Shown here: positions 58,005-64,000 of the stretch, piece after piece | How the letters are laid out: the number at the start of each line of letters is the position of its first letter | Numbering within the stretch: position 1 is the stretch's first letter | Origin: Epinephelus fuscoguttatus | Lineage: Eukaryota > Chordata > Actinopteri > Perciformes > Serranidae | Direction of reading: 5' to 3' | Assembly (NCBI RefSeq): GCF_011397635.1 | Contig: NC_064773.1 | Location: forward strand, 32,125,449 to 32,189,448 | Length of the DNA: 64,000 nucleotides | Made by a program: the position numbers and the translations under genes | The notes under the pieces: generated by a model | Told to the model about the DNA's origin: nothing | What the model saw: only the letters and a program-made list of their open reading frames with translations | The model's database searches: none

Positions 58005-60110
58005 CCATTTTACCAGAACTGCATTGCTAGGGCAACAGCTTGGGTCCATGTTTGCTTCCTGTCAATTGATGTCATTCACATACACTGCAAAACATGCCAA
58101 CAGGAAATAGGAGGACCCATTTAGAAAAGGTTCCATACTCATGTCACATGACGACAGAGGTATCTCCACGAAGAAGACTGCTGATGTAGACTGTGAGATG
58201 TGGTTGAAAGTGAGTAAGTGGATCGAGATTTTTGTTTTGTTTTGTTTTTACAAAATCCAAAATGAACCTTCACTCTCAGACATTCTGACTGTTGAATTAA
58301 TAATTATGTCAGATTTATGGATTGTTGTTGATTTAGTCTGCAGACAGCTGCTATGATGGTGACCCTGATGTTTGACCTCTCTGTGGAGGATTACAGATCA
58401 GAGAGCTGCTGCTGTACACACACTACGATATGTTGACTGCTTCAGTGCTTCTCTCGGCATTGTTTCTCATGTTGCACTGAGAATGGCTTCTGTTCGTTTA
58501 TTGCTTGTCATATATTGCCAAAGTATTTCAAATGTTATATTTTATACTATTTTGTATTATTTCCTTGTGCCAGTAATCTGCTTAACTTTTGCATATGTAT
58601 CCTGCGCTGTTGGAAAGGCTCTTTAACAATCTTGATTTGAATTTGCACATGAAGCTTACCACACAGTTTAATCACAAGCGGGACCATGTATTCACTTTAA
58701 ACTGAAGTATAGTGGGCCTTTAATGTGCATGTACAAGCACAGTGCATAACCACACTGAAACTACCAAAGGCTTTCATGAACATGGATATTCAAAGGAGTC
58801 AATCGTGCCACACGGATTCAAATGGTTTCTCTTCTTTAGCCTACGTGCAATGAAAAACACAATGTGTGCAATCTTAAAACTCTCCTGTCTTATATTATAT
58901 GGGCTTTCTTTTTCTTTGAACTTGTTTACAGGGAAAGAACATTGCTGTTGTTTACAGATAGGATTCTACCTGTACTGTAAAGTTGTGTGGTGTAAATCTG
59001 TGCTGATATAATCCAATCTATGTACTGTAGATGTAAGACAGAGTATTATGTGGTCGAAACCTGAAATAAATCTGAGGAAAGTACCATACAAAGTGGTTTG
59101 TATATGATATTTATTATGGATTATTTAATAACAAAAGAAAATGATAAGTGCTCTAAACACAACAAAGGTGAGTGCCATTCGTGACATTATTTCACAAAGA
59201 CCTTCACTGTCAAAAAATTTTAATCCTATCAAGGATAGAAAGACAACACATCACATTAAAATAAAATTATGTCAATGTCAATATTTGAATGTAGGAAAAA
59301 AAATCATCAATGTAGAGCCTCAACAGTAAACCTCAGATTTTGTTGTCAGTCTTTCAAAACACTATTCAGGGGCGTGATTTACAGGGGGGACAATGTCCCC
59401 ACCACTTTTTACAAAACTATTATGTTAGACAAAAAGTATGGATGTTGGAATGGTGTTTGTATGTGACAGTATCGGGAGTATGGAAATAAAAATAAGTTAA
59501 TTATACTAAGAAGAATTTTGAAAATGTGTATAAATCTTTATACCAACAGTATCTATTACACTGGAGTTAGGAGTGTCTGCTTAAAACATTATAAGAGGAG
59601 ATACATTTTAAAATCTTGAGCTCCACAGGGTTTAATGGAATTGTTTTTTGACATATAAGCAGTGGTACTCAAATGGTGGAAATCCTGTGCTGTGGGATAT
59701 TGTGATAACCACACATTATTACTGCAATATTCATCTGGGCCTATATCATAAGTTATGAATTAATTTTTAATTTTGATCTTTAATCAGTATGTTGTGCGCA
59801 CCCATTTCCTAATAAAGAGGCAAACTCTACCTAAAAAAATGTAATTTGATTTAATTTAAAAAACCTTTCACAGGGAACATATTTGTCACCGTTCCTGCGA
59901 GGGAATTATAAGTGTGTTACATATCACATTATCTAACATTATTTTCCATTTAAATTGATGTGTTATTGGTGCTTTGATGTTATTTTAAAAAGTTTAAAAT
60001 TAATTCTTAAATAATTTTGTTAATAAATATTTCATGAGTAATAGTTGGTTGTCAATTGTTATTTGGTATTACTATTATTACATTACATTTATGTTGTGAT
60101 AAGAGTGACA
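58005..60110. other. Intergenic stretch, no gene seen
   Basis: AT-rich. The phrase 'caggggcgtgatttacagg' at about 59368 resembles the start of a hAT-like repeat, but no partner end was found. No supported exon. Confidence 0.45.
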
Positions 60111-60479
60111 ACATGTTATTGAGTCTTTTGTGCACAGATATAAATACAGGTGTGCCTTGATATTTTGGCTTTGGTATGCCCTGGACACAAAAAGTTTGAA
60201 AAACACTGCTTAAGAGAGCTGTTTGACCTTATCAGAAGAATAAGGACGCACAGAATCAATTCAGAACTCAGACAGCTCACTTTCAACAGGTCAGATAGTA
60301 ATAGTCAGGTGGATGATGATGAAGAGGAGGAGGATGTGGACCGCAAACAGAATGTGGAGGACAGCTCCGCCTTCTGATTGCAGATACGGTGCCAAATGAC
60401 AGACAAGGAGGGAGTGGTGACAGCCAGATAGGTAACCAGTGGAGAGGTAGTCTCACTCACTGCGCCAACTCTCACTTTA

Positions 60480-60860
60480 AGATTGGAGAAAAAAACTCCC
60501 TGGCTTTTTTTATTTCTTTCAACCAATCACAATCGTTCTTGGCGGTGCCACAGCAACGGTGCGCTTGCAAAAATATTGCCGGGGGGAAACAGGTTGTGGT
60601 GTAACACACCCACAAAAATATCACCTACAGGACGCGAACCATGGCAGAAAAATGGCTACATCCCCGCAAAATCAAACACCACAAAAGTTAGTAAAGGACG
60701 TGTTGAAAACTGCTACACAACCAGAGGTGGTAGGGCGGGACTTCAGCGGGTGGCTCGTTCCGCCCAATGAGAGGCTGATCTATGCAGCGAACTTCCGCCC
60801 ACTCAGACTAGTGGAGAGGCAAAGGAGGAAATGCATTTTTTTTTTCACTTTGTCACGTGT
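60480..60860. repeat. Dispersed repeat (unclassified)
   Basis: Contains 'ggcggtgccacagcaacggtgc' and 'gcaaaaatattgccgggg', phrases I associate with a common percomorph repeat, but no second copy lies in the window to prove it. Overlapping open frames here (60483-60930) share no family resemblance. Confidence 0.35.
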
Positions 60861-61254
60861 TACGAATTTTTGCATAACAAATAGAACAATAAAATGCAGT
60901 AGAATCAGTGTGCAAGGTTTCTGTACGTAACAGTTTTTTTCAGATGAGATACACACCTTTGTGTGTCAGTTTGTATAAAACTGACAAATAAACCTACGCA
61001 TTCATTGCAGCTACTGTGTCTACTTTTTTGTTCTACGGCACGATCACATTGATTTGTCTGAATCTGTTTTGATCAAACAACATATTCTGAAACTCATCAA
61101 CATTGGATATGTTACATACAGGCCCCACACTTTACTGGTCACAGAAACATGTCTTTGTTTGGAGCACTTAAACCTTCCTACATTCAGGTGATGCCGGTTA
61201 AAGTCGTTGAGGGTTTAGTGCATATTTATAAGTGTAGATTTTGGACTGGTCATG

Positions 61255-62040
61255 GTCAGACCGTGACCTTCAGCAGACACTGGGGTGGTTTGTAGCCAAG
61301 TGTGACGCAGTCAGAATGAGAGTCAGTACCTCCAATTCTGAAGCCATGGCTGTCTGCTGGAAAATGGTGGATTACCACCTCTGGATTGGGAGTGAGTTCT
61401 TGTCCTAACCAAAGGAGTTCATGTATCTCAGGGTCTTGTTCACAAGTAAGGGTAAAATGGAGTGGGAGATGGACAGGCGGATTGGTGCATTGTCGACAGT
61501 GATGCAGGCTCTGTACCAAACTGTTGTGGCGAAGAGGGAGCTGAGCCAGAAAGCAAAGCTCTTGATTAACCAGTCTATTTACCTCCCAACCCTCACCCAT
61601 GGTGATATGCTTTGGGTAGTGACTGATAAGAAGATATCACGCGCACAAGCAGCCAAAATGAGTTTCCTCTGTAGGGTGTCTGGGCTCAGCCTTAGAGATA
61701 GAGTGAAGAGCTCAGATATCCAGAGGAGCCTAGGGTAGAGCCGCTTCTCCTTCACATTGAAAGGGGCCAGTTGAGGTGGTTCAGGCAGCTGATCAGGATG
61801 CCTCCTTTCATTAGAGGTTTTCTGGGCACGTCCAACTGGTAGGACACCCCAGGGCAGACCCAGAATATGCTAGATGGATTAAATATATCATCTGGCCTGG
61901 GAATGCCTTGGGATCTCAAAGGAGGAGCTGGAAAATTATGCTGGGGAGAGGGATGTCTGGAGTACCTTGCACAGCCTGCTGCCCCCACGACCCAGCCCTG
62001 GGTAAGCGGACAAAAATAGATGGATGAATGGATGGATAGA
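61255..62040 (+). mobile_element. RTE/Rex3-like LINE 3' end with GGAT tail
   Basis: Codes, with stops and frameshifts, for the C-terminal part of an RTE-type reverse transcriptase protein: RVSTSNSEAMAV near 61320, MYLRVLFTSKGKMEWEMDRRIG from 61421, then SQKAKLLINQSIYLPTLTHG, AAKMSFLCRVSGLSLRDRVK. Frame-shifted remnants continue to about 61985. The element ends in a 'tggatgaatggatggata' tail at about 62020-62040, as described for Rex3/RTE elements, whose 3' ends carry GATG-type repeats. It is 5'-truncated, lacks the polymerase core and is dead. Its tail stops 17 bases from the il17ra stop codon. Confidence 0.8.
61421..61738 (+). pseudogene. RTE/Rex3-like reverse transcriptase C-terminal fragment
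   Basis: Longest intact piece (105 codons) of the LINE at 61255-62040. It preserves the region after the polymerase core, including the conserved LRDRVKSSDIQ block. A stop follows at 61736-61738, and homologous sequence continues in another frame. Confidence 0.8.
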
Positions 62041-62056
62041 CTTTGGACTGAGAGTA

Positions 62057-63513
62057 TCAGTACCCTTCAGGATCTAAGTCTGAGTATGCATTATGAAACA
62101 GCTCCTCCTGCAGCCTTCGCAGAGCCACCAGTGGATCCTCTTTGAAAGGGGGTTCCTGCTGGGAGGACATTTTGGAGATGTAGCCTTGATCAGATCCACT
62201 GCTTGGACCCTTTCCACTGGGTTCCAGAACCTCGTCCTCCTCCATCTCCACGGGCTGAGAGTGGCTGATTTCAGATGGAGGGAGATATTCACTCTGCATG
62301 CTGGTACAAGAGAATTCTTGAGGTGTTGAGTCCAGTGAGTTGTTTTGGGCCAAGCTTCTCTGGTACGAATGAGCAGAGAGTTGGCTGATAGGTAGCAGGG
62401 AATCCTCCTCCTCCTCGGTGGGAATTTGACCCACAGGTTCTTCCTTGAGGGAGAGCCAGTTCTGTCTTGGTGGTTGCAGGCTGTTCAAAACAGGTTCAGC
62501 TATGTAGACAGATGGACTGGGGCTGTGAGGATAAAGGTGATCTGGCCACACTTCACTCAGATTTGACGGATACTGATGTTCAAACTCAGGGTACACTGCT
62601 GGAGTAAGTTCTACCACTGATGACAGCTCGCGTTCTGGGTTCAGTTCAGGTGTAAGGACATGAACACTGTCGCAATTTTCATGGATTTCTACCTCATGGA
62701 TGTATACAGGAGACCCCTTCCTAATTAAAGGAACACACTCTAGGACTGGAGGGATCTGCAGCTGGTCAATGAGTGGGTTAGCCTCAGTCTTGACCTCCTC
62801 CTCACTCTCCACACACTCCTTCTCAAACCAATCAGGATTTTCCACCTGGTAGGTCTGGAAGGTTTCAATGGCATTCTTTAAGGCTTTACCTGAGGGACAC
62901 TCAAAATAATCATCTCCGCCAATGCCTTTGATATGGTTGACCTGACCTGGTTGATACTTCTCCATGTCTAGGATGCGGAAGTACAGCTCTTCAAAATGCT
63001 TCATCAGCTTGTATTTGACTGTGATGTCAAAAACTGATGGCACATCTTGATCGCTACTTATGTCATCAAAGTAAGCCACCACGTACTTGCCCTGCATGCC
63101 TGGTTGGTACATATCAGGTAAGAAGAGTTTGAGAAAGGGAGTGAGCATATCGTCAGTAGGGGAGAGAACATCTTCCCTCAGTGTCACCCGGCCTTGACCG
63201 CACATGGCCTTCCACTTTGCCTGTACTCCTTGCGAGCACAGCACCAGGATTTTGTCTGAAGGATTTTTAAGCTGTTGTCTTTGCCACTCAAGCCAGCAAA
63301 TGCGCCCCACCATTCCGACCGAGGTGGTGTCTAACAGGTCCACCAGCACCTTGGTGCCACACTTGGCCTGGAGAAAGGCGCAGAGCTTTAGCACTACATC
63401 CCTGTAGAGGTGGTGGTCTTGGGAGTAGATGACCAGCACTTTGGGAGATTGGTTAAGCTGCTGCTCCTGCGGTGTCTTCTGTCTGACAGGTGCTCCAAGA
63501 TCAACAGGTTTGC
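62057..63513 (-). CDS. il17ra: Interleukin-17 receptor A, terminal coding exon (SEFIR domain and tail)
   Basis: Minus-strand exon of 1457 bases (484 residues after a split first codon). The acceptor is CTTTCAG|GC at 63514; upstream exons with the signal peptide, fibronectin-like extracellular domains and transmembrane segment lie outside the window. From about 63442 it encodes a SEFIR domain beginning KVLVIYSQDHHLYRDVVLKL, with VLVDLLD and YVVAYFDDIS blocks, followed by the conserved extension (RFxxxYFRI-like FEELYFRILDMEKYQPGQ, then NPDWFEKE). The long tail is acidic and Ser/Pro-rich and contains SDQGYISKMSS, a motif also near the C-terminus of mammalian IL-17RA. Family knowledge: IL-17RA pairs with IL-17RC and others and recruits Act1 through SEFIR-SEFIR contacts to activate NF-kB. 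In-frame codons before 63513 are intron read-through. Teleosts may have more than one il17ra copy, so the exact paralogue is open. Confidence 0.92.
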
Positions 63514-64000
63514 CTGAAAGTGCATGAAAGGACATATAAATGGCAACAGCTAAATGTACATACATACAAACCAACAACCAAATAATAAACTTACAATGGC
63601 CCACACAGGACTCAAATCCAGTCTCCTGGGTGAAAGATCCATGCCTAGCACTTTTACCCAGTCTCATGGACTTTAATGCTCTTTATAATACGTCACTTGA
63701 CCTTTGTCAGAAAGCTCTGAAGGAAAACTTCTCCCATGTGCAATGAAAGCAGCTTTTGGCCCTTACAAACACCAAACGATTAAACAGGAATATAATTTAC
63801 ATGAAGATATACACAGTGGATGTACTACTGGGTTCATGAATAGGTTACCAAGGACAAGGTGGGTTCAAGTTGGTATACTGTAAATGGCCAGAAAAAGAGG
63901 TGGGTATACCTTGTGTACCTGCGTATACTACACCACTGGATAAACATAAATGGCTTAAACATGTATTTTGTGTACCAAACAACAAATTGTCAATAAAATG
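63514..64000 (-). other. il17ra: il17ra intron (right edge of window)
   Basis: Sequence upstream of the terminal exon on the minus strand. No further coding exon was recognised before the edge. The phrase near 63900-63942 ('gggtataccttgtgtacc' and 'tatactacaccactg') looks like the end of a dispersed repeat. Confidence 0.6.

Noticed and set aside
63514-63667. In-frame ATG upstream of the il17ra exon, with a hydrophobic stretch that could be mistaken for a transmembrane segment
   Set aside because: A strong CTTTCAG acceptor sits at the start of homology, and the upstream codons do not resemble the IL-17RA juxtamembrane region. They are intron read-through.
1-64000. A wholly new defence, immunity or regulatory gene system
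   Set aside because: All well-supported coding sequence falls into known families (makorin, TMEM121B, IL-17RA, LINE, Crypton and hAT proteins). Remaining frames lack domains, splice support or conservation that I could judge from the sequence.

Overview
The window looks like nuclear DNA from a ray-finned fish, probably a percomorph teleost. The genes are split by long introns, the protein-coding genes are typical vertebrate ones, and the spaces are filled with fish-type transposable elements: a teleost L1, an RTE/Rex3-like LINE with a GGAT-type tail, L2/CR1/Rex1-like LINE ends, hAT and TTAA-target DNA elements, and a tRNA-headed SINE. I cannot name the species. No bacterial-type operon, CRISPR array, viral genome or complete tRNA/rRNA gene was seen.

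Three protein-coding genes can be supported. (1) mkrn1, plus strand, is a complete eight-exon makorin E3 ubiquitin ligase gene. It spans 15715-43321 and its splice sites join into a 431-residue protein. (2) tmem121b (CECR6), plus strand, is a single-exon multipass membrane protein gene at 48415-49593. (3) il17ra, minus strand, is represented by its last coding exon (62057-63513), which carries the intracellular SEFIR domain and signalling tail; its earlier exons lie beyond the right edge. tmem121b and il17ra point at each other, as they do in human 22q11, so this is conserved synteny.

Layout: 1-15.5 kb is intergenic and holds only repeats. 15.5-43.5 kb is mkrn1, whose introns 2, 3, 5 and 7 carry most of the mobile elements. 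43.5-48.4 kb is intergenic. 48.4-49.6 kb is tmem121b. 49.6-62.0 kb is intergenic and repeat-rich, ending in a LINE whose 3' tail stops 17 bases before the il17ra stop codon. 62.06-63.5 kb is the il17ra terminal exon, followed by intron.

The most informative structures are in the mobile fraction. A 4-kb L1 in mkrn1 intron 3 is bounded by a perfect 11-bp target duplication and contains, in opposite orientation, a fragment of a Crypton-type tyrosine recombinase. Three DNA elements show hAT-length (8-bp) target duplications, and a fourth hAT copy keeps a decayed BED zinc finger. Several foldback elements sit in TTAA targets, one with a 40-bp near-perfect central palindrome. I found no convincing new functional system; the genes are known families and the novelty is in element architecture.
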